From Chrysemys picta bellii (lineage: Eukaryota > Chordata > Testudines > Emydidae), in assembly GCF_011386835.1 (NCBI RefSeq), contig NC_088809.1, forward strand, positions 868,001 to 932,000: a stretch of 64,000 nucleotides of DNA. Direction: 5' to 3'. Below the pieces are notes generated by a model. The model was not told where the DNA came from and searched no databases. It saw nothing but the letters and a program-made list of their open reading frames with translations. Positions 54,731-64,000 of the stretch are shown one piece after another (positions within the stretch are counted from its first letter, which is position 1; every line of letters starts with the position of its first letter). A program made the translations under genes and the position numbers.

Positions 54731-54862
54731 GCTTTTATAGGCTCCGGCTCGTAGTAACGGGGATCTCGGCTCATTCATAGAAAAGCATCAACCTACACAA
54801 TGACGTGAGCGCGACGTCAGCGGGAAAATTTAGGAAATGGGAAGCAGGTGCTATTTATATCG
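54731..54862 (-). promoter_or_regulatory. CRE/TATA promoter of the miR-212/132 unit
   Basis: Minus strand in order: an almost consensus MEF2 site (54860-54851), CRE TGACGTCG (54819-54812), CRE in the form TCACGTCA (54808-54801), then TATA box CTATAAAAGC (54740-54731). In mammals this locus is a direct CREB target with several CREs, and MEF2 input has been proposed. The two CREs are three bases apart. Confidence 0.85.
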
Positions 54863-55061
54863 CGGGGGGAGGGGCGGGGGGAGCCGAGCGAGGGGCCCCG
54901 GGCCCGGCCGGGTCACGCAGGGGTTAATTAGCAGGTGCCTCGGGGCAGCGGGAAGCTCCAGGTGGGAGCCGGTCCCCCGGGGAAGGTGCAGCCTCGCGGG
55001 CGGGGGGCACGTGCCCCGGTTCCCGCCAGGAAACGGGTGAGGGAAGCAGAAGGGTCGGTCC

Positions 55062-55545
55062 TGCCCCCCCCCCCATTCCAGCCTGGGCTCCTCCACCCCA
55101 CAACCCCCCCCCACAGCCCAGCCTGACCTCTCCATCCCACCCCACAGCCCCCCCATCCCATCCCGGGCCTCTCCATCCCACCACACAGCTCCCCCATCCC
55201 ATTCTAGCCTGGGCTCCTCCATCCCCCCATCCCATCCCAGGCTCCTCCACCACACCCCACAGCCCCCCCCATCCCATCCTAACCTGGACTCCTCCACCCC
55301 ACAACCCCCCCCCCATCCCAGCCTGGACTCCTCCACCCCAACGCACATCCCCCCCCCCCATCCCATCCCAGCCTGGCCTCTCCATCCCACCCCACAGCCC
55401 CCCCCATCCTGCCTGGGCTCCTCCACCCCACAGCCCCCCCCCCATCCCAGCCTGGGCTCCTCCACCCCACCGACCCCCCCATCCCATCCCAGCCTGGGCT
55501 CCTCCACCCCACTGCCCCCCTGTCCTGCCTGGGCTCCTCCATCCC
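55062..55545. repeat. C-rich minisatellite
   Basis: About 12 irregular copies of a unit based on GCCTGGGCTCCTCCACCCCA, CAGCCCCCCCCATCCCA. C runs vary from 6 to 10. Apparent frames on the minus strand (Gly/Trp/Glu-rich) are repeat artefacts. Confidence 0.9.
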
Positions 55546-58500
55546 AGCCTGACTCCTGCCTGGTCCAGCTGCAATCTCTTTCCTTGCAGGAGACACTGGA
55601 GAAAGGGGCAGCACCCAGCTATTCTAATCCCAGTGTCTCCCAGCAGGAGGCACTGTAGGTACTGGGGCAGGAGTGCTGACTGGGGGGGGGAGATCAAGGC
55701 TACTCCAGTCCCCCCACCCCACCTCTCCCAGCACCAGTACTGCAGGGAGCAGCTCAGTTCTGGCTGGACACGCCCCTGGCAGGCGAGGCGAAGGGAGTTT
55801 TGCATATTAGTGATTCCTTCACAAGTGGTTTTTGACTGTTGGCTGAAAAGCCTCCCACCCATGGGGCAGCCCCGCAGGCTCCTGGGTGATCACTCCATTG
55901 CCCACAGCATGAGTCAGCTCCTGCTCCAAGCCCTCCTCTGTCTAAGCCGTGCGGCCCGTGCAGTCTGACTGCAGTGTGTGCTCAGAGCATCGTGCTTGGC
56001 TACTCGACTGCAGCTCCAGAGAAGCCCCAGGCCAGCTGCCTCCCTCGCCACCCCCCTCCTCCCCCGGCCACCTGCTTTGCAGCAATGCTCACTGCTGAGC
56101 TGCCAGCGCATTGGGCGGTTTAAAGGGACAGGGGCCCCCTCTGCCAGGCCCAGGTAGAGGGACTGGGCTGCATGTGCCCTTCCCATGCCCTGAGCCCTCG
56201 GGGTCCTTGAGCACATCCCTCGGGGCTCACTCTGATGTGACTAAATGAGGGGCCAGCTAGAGGCAAGATGGGGCAGGGAGCTGCTCCCATCTCTGCGTTC
56301 CCACACACGCTGCTGCTAGTCTCCGCCTGCTGTCTGGCCGAGGCTGGCCCGGGCCTGGCCCCGGTGAGATGAAAGCAGAAGGAACTCGGCGTGCACCTTG
56401 GCAGCTCAGACACTTCCTTCCCCCTCCTGCTGACCAGCTTCTCGGCTGCTTCTTTCTACTCTGGTCCCAGCTCCACCACAGCTCCCCTCTGCTGCCTTCT
56501 CCCTTGGCCTCCCCCACCCCTCAGGCTCACTCCCAGCGCTGGGAACTCAGCATGTGGGACCAGCTCCATGGGCAGGGGCGGTTTTGCTGAGCGCACTGGG
56601 GCACAAAGCACAGAACCCAGTGGTGCTGGTCTGCAGCGTCCGAAGCAGACGTTGGTGGAAGCAGCTCCGTGTTCTGTCCTCCACCAGTAAACCCCCATCT
56701 CCCGAAACAGCCATGCAGCAGCCAGCCCACACGGCCTCTCCTGTGTCTCAGGGGAGCCTCTCCTTGCCTCCCATCTCCACTCCACTCTCCTCCTCCTTGT
56801 CCTGGTCTGGAACAGCTCGAAGCTGGAGCATGGATGTGCCTTGTTGTGACTCATCCCCCTTGCCATTAGTCCCCAGACAAGCCCCTGCGTCAGACAGAGG
56901 ACGACCCTCCCAGCTTTACCTCCGTGACAGCAGTGGGAAGATTATTAGCCTTATTCACATGGCGTGTGAGACTAGGCTGAGGAACCAGGAGACGTGGGTT
57001 CTGTTCCTGGCTTTGTCACTGACTCACTGGGCAAGTCGTTTCTCTGTGTCCCCATTTGTAACTAGAGTGATCCTGATCCTCCGTGTACCGTGCTTTCAGA
57101 TCCGTGCAGGAGCAGGGCCCAGCGTGGTTCTGAGTGTTGCAAAGGACACCTGTGCTAATGAGTAACTGTTGCTCTGGGAGCAGCACGAGCAGGGATAAGA
57201 CAGAAGGAGGCATTTGGCCTTTGCAGCTTGGCTGAGGTGATTTGCTGAAGGTGGGGCTGGAGCTGCGTGTGGACAAGGCTGGCTGCAGAGCAGGGAGATG
57301 CCGATGGTTCTTGGGAGGGTGGCGAGTTGCTGTTGGCCACCTCAGCTCAGAAGGGTTTTGTGATCTCCTGGGCTTCCATCTCCTCCTGCCAACACCCACT
57401 GGAGAAGAGAGAAAACTGACTCTCCTGCGCAGAGCCTGACCTCACCGTCAGAGGAGAGCTGCTCCCATTGTGTTGAGCCCCAAAGATGCCTGGGGCCTTG
57501 AGAAATGGGCCCCGGCTGGAATAAATAACATGAACTCTGAGATTGGTTTTTCTGACCCACCTGCTGCTGGTACGGGGCAGAGGGCACATTCTGTGCTGCA
57601 CGCCAGGCCAAGTGGGTGGCAAAGGTGTCTTTGTGCCACCTCTGTGACTGCTGAATTCTGGGCCTAGCCCCAGTGGCTGATTTTGATGCCCATGAATAGC
57701 CACTTGCCCACAGGTTACTGAGCAGCCCAGAATAGCCAGAGTGCAGTGTCCTCCTCCCACCCCGACACACCCCTTCACGTTGGGTGTGGGCCACTAGAGA
57801 CCCAGGGAGAGGCTCAGCCCACAGTGTGCAACTCCCCGGGGTTCAAAGCTGTGACCACAACTCCAACCCATTCAGGACTGCTTGGAAACAGCCACACCAT
57901 GGGCTAACCTGAGCTGGGCGTTGGCGGCAGCGCTGTCCAGGGGGACAGACGTGCTCTGGGGAGCCAGGGCAGTGGGTGGAGATAGCTCGGCCATTTCCAG
58001 TACTGAGGAGGGGCAGCAAGGGGAACTGAGGGCAACAAACGAAAGAGCAGGAAGGGAGCAGGAGGCGAATGGGGAGCAAAGGCTGTGGCCAATGAGCCCT
58101 GGCCCAGAAATGAGGGGAGTGTAGGAGGGGTCAGGGGGATTTAGGTCCTGGCCTGCTCCTCCCCAGCCCCCTCCCCCCTCTCCCTCATGCATCTCTTTGC
58201 TCTTCACCTCAAAACTTTCTCCTGGTTGCTGGAGAGCTGAAGTGGCTGCTAAATACATGTGGGTGGCAAGTCCCATTATCCTGCAGATAAATATAAGAAG
58301 GGGGAGAAGCATTGACGGTCGGGCTGGAGCAAAAGCCCACGCAATGCAGCAATGCAGTTTCCGTTTCCAGGCTGGGGGAGGGAGGGAGGGAGCTGGGTGC
58401 TGACACTGGCCCCGCAGCTGCTCCAGGCACCTCACTCTTTCCCGGGGGTCCGTAAGTATCAGGCTGAAACCAGCCTGTGCTGAAGCGGGGACCCCTCTGC

Positions 58501-58789
58501 TGGCGGCAGGGACATGCAGGCCGCACCTTGGCTTCACCTGCCGGCCCAGTGACTCACAGGGGTGCGCCTGGCAGCTGGGCTGTCCTAGGCATTCCCCACC
58601 AGGCTCCGGCTGCACCCCGCAGCGCGAGTGCCGAGCGAAGGCCCCTGGCCCCTGGTCTGCCGGGGCGGGCACTGCGGGCACTGCTCAGGACACCAGGTCT
58701 AGTGCAGAGACAGCGGCTCAGGGCCAGGAGAGCTTGTGGGGTCCCTGGTTGGGGGGTAAGAGCTGGGGCCGAAGAGGAAGCCCAGGGCC
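55546..58789. other. Non-coding interval, no gene seen
   Basis: Several medium-length open frames but none with recognisable domains. A MIR-like remnant lies at 56938-57085. Confidence 0.5.
56938..57085 (+). repeat. MIR-like SINE remnant
   Basis: GACGTGGGTTCTGTTCCTGG, CTTTGTCACTGACTCACTGG, GCAAGTCGTTTCTCTGTGTC resembles one half of the MIR consensus. Old. Confidence 0.45.
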
Positions 58790-59194
58790 CCAGGAATAAT
58801 GGGGGGGCTGACCAGACCCAGCAGGTTGGGGGGGGGCGGACCCAGCAGGTTGGGGGGGGGGGACCGGACCCAGCGGGGGGGGGGGTCTGCAGCCCCCCCC
58901 CACGGCCAGGCCCCTCCAGCCGCCTGGGGCGGGGCCCGCGGGGGTTTGTTCCCCTTTACCCCCCCCCCCCGTTGTGTTGGAGGCTCTGACCTCACGCGGG
59001 CTCTGGTAAAGCATCACCCTGGTCTCCATGGCAACAGCCGCGTTGTCCCTGGCAGCGGCGGGCGGGGCGGGAGCGAACCTGCCCGGCTGGGGGCCCCGCG
59101 CAGAGCCGGGGGGCGGCTCCAGCCTGAGTCACCGGGGCGGAGCCGCGTCTGTGGGGCCCGCGAGCGCCCGGCAGCAGGGAGGGGCAAGTCCCAG
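58790..59194. promoter_or_regulatory. Second orphan CpG island with G-tracts, GC boxes and an X-box
   Basis: Begins with three tandem CCCAGCAGGTTGGGGGGG-type units, then GC boxes (GGGCGGGGCGGG near 59062). At 59022-59035 GTCTCCATGGCAAC is a perfect match to the RFX X-box consensus. This looks like a promoter, but no coding exon is evident on either side within the window. Confidence 0.55.
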
Positions 59195-60692
59195 GTCTGC
59201 GGTGCCCCTCACTCCCGACCTGCAGCCCCCTGCTAGCCCAGCCCTGGGACACCCCCCCCAGCTCTGCGGTGCCCCTCACTCCCGACCTGCAGCCCCCTGC
59301 TAGCCCAGCCCTAGGACACCCCCCCCAAGCTCTGCGGTGCCCCTCACTCCCGACCTGCAGCCCCCTGCTACTAGCCCAGCCCTGGGACACCCCCCCCCCA
59401 AGCTCTGCGGTGCCCCTCACTCCCGACCTGCAGCCCCCTGCTAGCCCAGCCCTGGGACACCCCCCCCCAAGCTCTGCGGTGCCCCTCACTCCCGACCTGC
59501 AGCCCCCTGCTAGCCCAGCCCTGGGACACCCCCCCCCAAGCTCTGCGGTGCCCCTCACTCCCGACATGCAGCCCCCTGCTAGCCCAGCCCTGGGACACCC
59601 CCCCCCAAGCTCTGCAATGCCCCTCACTCCTGACATGCAGCCCCCTGCTAGCCCAGCCCTGGGACATCCCCCCCCAGCTCTGCGGTGCCCCTCACTCCCA
59701 ACATGCAGCCCCCTGCTAGCCCAGCCCTGGGACACCCCCCCCAGCTCTGCGGTGCCCCTCACTCCTGACCTGCAGCCCCCTGCTAGCGCAGCCCTGGGAC
59801 ACCCCCCCCCAGCTCTGCGGTGCCCCTCACTCCCAACCTGCAGCCCCCTGCTAGCGCAGCCCTGGGACACCCTCCCCCCAGCTCTGCGGTGCCCCTCACT
59901 CCCGACCTGCAGCCCCCTGCTAGCGCAGCCCTGGGACACCCTCCCCCCAGCTCTGCGGTGCCCCTCACTCCCGACCTGCAGCCCCCTGCTACTAGCCCAG
60001 CCCTGGGACACCCCCCCCCCCCCCCCGCAAGCTCTGCGGTGCCCCTCACTCCTGACATGCAGCCCCCTGCTAGCCCAGCCCTGGGACATCCCCCCTCCAA
60101 GCTCTGCGGTGCCCCTCACTCCCGACATGCAGCCCCCTGCTAGCGCAGCTCTGGGACACCCCCCCCAAGCTCTGCGGTGCCCCTCACTCCCGACCTGCAG
60201 CCCCCTGCTAGCGCAGCTCTGGGACACCCCCCCCAAGCTCTGCGGTGCCCCTCACTCCCGACCTGCAGCCCCCTGCTAGCGCAGCTCTGGGACACACACA
60301 CACACAGCTCGGTGGTGCCCCTCACTCCTGACCCGCATCCCCCTGCTAGCCCAGCCCTGGGACACACTCCCCCCGCAGCTCTGCAGTGCCCCTCACTCCT
60401 GACGTGCAGTCCCCTGCTAGCGCAGCCCTGGGACACCCCCCCGCAGCAGCTCTGCAGTGCCCCTCACTCCTGACATGCAGCCCCCTGCTAGCCCAGCCCT
60501 GGGACCCCCCCCACAGCTCTGCAGTGCCCCTCACTCCTGACATGCAGTCCCCTGCTAGCCCAGCCCTGTGGCGCCCCTCACTTCCACCCCGCAATCCCCC
60601 TGCTAGCCCAGCCCTGGACTCCCTCCACCCACAGCCCTGCCAGGCCCCCTCAGGCCTGTCTGCAGCCCCCTGCTAGCCCAGCCCTGGGCTAC
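59195..60692. repeat. VNTR of about 68-70 bp units, about 21 copies
   Basis: Unit: GGTGCCCCTCACTCCCGACC, TGCAGCCCCCTGCTAGCCCA, GCCCTGGGACA, then a run of 7-17 C and AAGCTCTGC. Copies differ at a few fixed sites (CCCGACC, CCTGACA, CCCAACA; AGCCC or AGCGC). In one copy the C run is replaced by (AC)n at 60293-60306. Copies decay at the right end. The long open frames on both strands (up to 414 codons) come from a unit length near a multiple of three. Confidence 0.95.
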
Positions 60693-62705
60693 ACATGTAC
60701 ACAGCTCTGCCAGTCCCCAGCTATTCCAGCTCCCACCTACCCCTCCCTAGCTCTGCCAATGCGCCTTACATCCGCGATGCTGTCATACTCACTCACTCAT
60801 AGCCAAATGCTCATTGGCAGCAGGCAGCATGGCCCCGCGATTGCAGGAGGCTCTGCTCCTTTCCCTTGTTTCTATGCTCTCAGCTGCCCTACAAAATGCT
60901 GGACACCGCAAGGCTCCCTGCACAGGATCCTGCCGACCGCATCCGTCTCAGCGTGTGTCCAAGGACACACCTGCTTCTCTGTTGCTCTATGAGCAGGATA
61001 CACCCTTGGCCCAGGGGGAAACCGGGCAGCCCTGCTGGAGCAACAATGGCTGCCCGTGTCCTCCCAAACCACCCACTGACTCGCACAGTTCAAGCACAGC
61101 GAGCTAGCACCCAGATCTGGCTGCAGCAACCTGCACACTCCAAGAGCATGCCCAGCTCTGCCCAGAGCCTGAGCGTTACCCAGGCATGAGAGGTTTGCAG
61201 AGGTTGGTGAAAGGGGGCAGGAAGCCAGCGGTGAAAGGGGAAAGGATCTATTTCCCAGGCCTGTGCTGTTGTGGCTTGGAGATGGAGAGGAGGAGACCCC
61301 CTCTGGTAGGCACTGTGCCGCCTGGCACACACACTGACACTCGCTTGTCCTGCCACATGCAGCACCCCCACATCCCCTCTTGCACGGGTGCATCCCTCTG
61401 CACGCTGCTCCATGCCTGAGCCCACGTGCGCACACACACACGAATGCAGCCACCCACAGCACGCTGCCCCCAATACAGCATCCTCTCCTGAGAGACTGGC
61501 CCAGCAAATCCCAGGTGCTGTGGGCATGGGGACGCTCTGTTCTGAAGGGGTCCAGCTTGCACACATACCGGTGCCTGTTATCCCCCTGCACCGAGCTGGG
61601 CACTGGGCAGGCAGCGCATGAATGTGAGGTGGAGAGAACGTGCAGGGGAGCTCTCTGCCTTAGTGAGCTACAGATGCCTTGCTGCTGCGCTAGGCCAGGA
61701 GCTGCCCCCCCCATGCAGCCCCCCAGACTGTTCCATCTAGCGACATCCATGGCCACCGCAATGATTAGTTCTTTGGTTAGCACCCTGGGCCTGAGCCAGG
61801 CATGGGACCCACCTCCAGCAAGGCCCAGGCCTTACCCCTGGTGCTCCCGCCTGTGCTGAATGATGTTAACAGGGACGCACCTGGGCTCCGAAGCTGTGTG
61901 GCCTGCACTGGGGCCCCCCTTTCCAAACACAAGCACTGGCTGTGGTGCCTTGGTGTCTGGAGCCACCTTTCAGGGGGCTGGTCACGTAGCTCCCATGGGG
62001 GAACTTGGCCCCCTCTAGTCAGGCTCCTGGGTTCCCAGAAACCCAGGCAATCAGAATGTGAACACTGGCTCTGAATATTAGCAGCAGCGGCCTGGGAGCT
62101 GGTCTCTAGCTATGTCTCTGTCTCCACTGCAGCCTCCCCCCCTCAACTCAGAGCACACGAATCATTTCTTTGCTGCTCTGCACAGGAGTCAGGGGGGTTG
62201 GATTAGTCAGTGCTGATTCAGCGTGAGCTGCAGCTTGGCAGACCTGGCACACTCATAGCTCCAGCCCTCCCCAGGCATGGCACATGCTCCCTCTCAGCAC
62301 CCTTGGCCCTTCAGCCTTGTGTATCCTGGCGTGTGGGTGGGAGAGGAGAGGAGCAGCAGGGCGAGGGGCAGGCACGCACACACCCACACACACACCCACC
62401 TTGCAGGACAGCTGCAGAAGGGGACAGTCTCTCTCTAGTCCCACTTGGGGTCTGTGCTGCAGGGATCTGCCCATTTTCCTGAAGCAAGAACAAAATCAGC
62501 CCCTGGGAAGGCTGCTGCGGCCTTGTGACTGCCCAGGGCTGTGCCCCAGGGGCATTGTCAGCGTTGGGCTCTCTGGGCAGAGGGGTCACCACGGCCCTGC
62601 CGCTTTGCTTGCAGCAGAGCTGGGGGTTCACAGAGCCATTTCCTTGGCCTCAGACTTGCCCCCAGGTGTCTTGGGCCCACGTGGGTGATGTTTGGAGAAA
62701 CAGGC
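60693..62705. other. Non-coding interval, no gene seen
   Basis: No exon of HIC1 or any other gene recognised; small (AC)n tracts near 61430 and 62380. Confidence 0.5.
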
Positions 62706-63116
62706 TGTGACGGAGCAGGGGAGTTACATTGGGGAGGGGAGAATGCCCTTGCAGGGAGATACCTGAGCTGTAACCTGAGCCAGGAGGGGGGTTGGGAGAA
62801 GTGACACCTTCTGCCCGGGAGACTGAACAAGGGAGAGGATGAGCAGGGGGAGGGGAAGTGAGCAGCTGGTGGAGTTTTTAGTTTCAGTTGGGTGCTGGGT
62901 GGTGGAACACAGGGAACCCCGAGCCTGGGGTCTAAGCTCCCTAAACCCCCCAGGAGGACTTAACTGAGGGGTCCTGGTTGTACCTACAAGCTCTGTTGTA
63001 GACTGCGTTCCTATTGTCCAATAAACCTTCCGTTGTACTGTCTGGCTGAGAGTCACGGTGAATCGCAGAAAGTGGGGGTGCAGGGCCCTGTCTCCCCCCC
63101 CCCCCACTCTGTGACA
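62706..63116 (+). mobile_element. Solo LTR with 5-bp target duplication
   Basis: A 411-bp LTR, TGTGACGGAG...CTCTGTGACA, flanked on both sides by CAGGC (62701-62705 and 63117-63121). It shares GGACTTAACTGAGG, GGCTGAGAGTCACGGTGAAT and GGGTGCAGGGCCCTG with the LTRs of the complete elements, and has canonical CCAATAAACC. Confidence 0.9.
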
Positions 63117-63121
63117 CAGGC

Positions 63122-64000
63122 CTGTGCCAGGAAGAAAAGAGTTAAACTGCATTGAGGGAACAGTTTGCTCACCTGAACTAGCAGTGCAGGATCCCGAGGG
63201 TCCTGCCCATTAGTGCTTCCTCTGGGCATGATGGGGAGCTCAGGCAGAGACCAGCAGGGTCCCCAGCTCTGGCTTTCCCCCTTGGCTCCATGTGACAGGC
63301 AGGTACATTACCCGGGTCCAACCAGCTTCTCAGCGTTTCCCCAAGGGGCCGTGTGGAGACTCTGCGGGAAGCGAAGCACTAGCTGACTGGCACGGTTGTG
63401 GCCAGATGTTTGTACAGGAAATAAAGTTAGAGCCATGTGTCATAGGCTATTGGGTTTCAAAACTATTGCACTGAAACTTGTCACCTGGCGGTGCCAGGCC
63501 TCACTCCAGCAGCACTGAGAACAATGGACAACCCTGGCGCCAGCCCCCATTACTGTCTGGAGCAGCTGCAGGTTTACGCGGGCAAAGAACCCACAAAAGT
63601 CTCTGACTAGGGGCCCCCGGGGTAAGAGACCCCAGTCTGTTACTGTCTAGCGAGAAGGAAAGAGCACAAGTTATTCATTGGAGAGGGGAGACTCTGCCAG
63701 CGGGGATGTCTCATGAAAGGAGGATCCCAGCTTTCTGGACTGGACAAATGCTGTCAGAACCTACCATTGTCTGAGCAATACCGTATCAGTGTGGGCTATA
63801 GATTGTGTTGTAGGCTTTTCTTTTACCCATAACTTTGGGTTTCCAAATCCTTCGACTTGCCTTTATCAGAGCCTCGATCTTGGGCTCCATTACGTAAACA
63901 GCAATTTCACTTTCCTCCAAATGTAAGTTCTTGGGCTAAGGCGAGCTCTGAACTGCCGCAAAACCAGCGAACTGAGCGGCACTGCTTCCGTGGGGGCCGC
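63122..64000. other. Non-coding right end, no gene seen
   Basis: AT-richer sequence up to the window edge; nothing recognised. Confidence 0.5.

Noticed and set aside
53740..54774. 250- to 263-codon frames over the microRNA promoter island
   Set aside because: Arg/Pro/Gly-rich composition due to GC content; overlaps CR1 remnant, promoter and the predicted non-coding first exon.
58992..60236. 414-codon open frame on the minus strand and 336-codon frame on the + strand
   Set aside because: Both lie in the 68-70 bp VNTR; a repeat unit near 69 bp keeps frames open by chance. No start context, splice sites or family match.
60693..64000. HIC1 exons expected by synteny
   Set aside because: No BTB or zinc-finger coding sequence found; HIC1 is presumably to the right of the window.

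Overview
The window is nuclear DNA of an amniote, most likely a turtle. Protein-coding exons have GT/AG introns. The interspersed repeats (CR1 LINEs, hAT-type MITEs, Ty3/Gypsy LTR elements) look like those I know from testudine genomes. Gene order matches the conserved vertebrate block DPH1 - OVCA2 - miR-132 - miR-212 (HIC1 comes next in mammals and was not found here). The species call is inference; the gene identities come from the sequence.

Layout. (1) 1-21,002: the 3' two thirds of DPH1 on the + strand, eight coding exons. Its introns hold three minisatellites, a solo LTR and a complete 4.1-kb LTR retrotransposon. (2) 22,180-23,212: CpG-rich promoter and intact single-exon coding region of OVCA2 (+). 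(3) 23.2-31.3 kb: AT-richer non-coding DNA with scattered repeats, including a hAT MITE with a perfect 8-bp target duplication. (4) 31.4-32.6 kb: an orphan CpG island full of G/C homopolymers. (5) 36.4-54.9 kb: the miR-212/miR-132 unit on the minus strand. Its CRE/TATA promoter and first exon lie at about 54.65-54.86 kb, miR-212 at 42.85 kb, miR-132 at 36.47 kb, and a REST/RE1-like site sits between the two hairpins. A second complete LTR element (44,321-48,483) is inserted, in the same orientation as the microRNA transcript, into an older CR1 copy. (6) 55-64 kb: C-rich minisatellite, a second orphan CpG island with an X-box, a 1.5-kb VNTR and another solo LTR.

The two complete LTR elements are the most striking objects. 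Each has two LTRs that look identical by eye, a 5-bp target duplication, a primer site matching the 3' end of tRNA-Leu, a polypurine tract and one long open frame. That frame reads SAP-like N-terminus - charged coiled coil - SCAN-like capsid - CCHC knuckle - DTGA protease - integrase HHCC finger, then stops. The integrase core, reverse transcriptase and RNase H are absent from both copies at the same place. The domain order (integrase straight after protease) fits the Gmr1-like Ty3/Gypsy lineage from which the SCAN domain is thought to derive. They look like a young, non-autonomous family that kept a complete Gag.

How the genes relate: DPH1 is a catalytic subunit of the first diphthamide step on eEF2; OVCA2 is a small serine hydrolase downstream on the same strand with which DPH1 forms readthrough transcripts in mammals; miR-132/212 form a CREB- and REST-controlled activity-dependent microRNA unit transcribed toward OVCA2.
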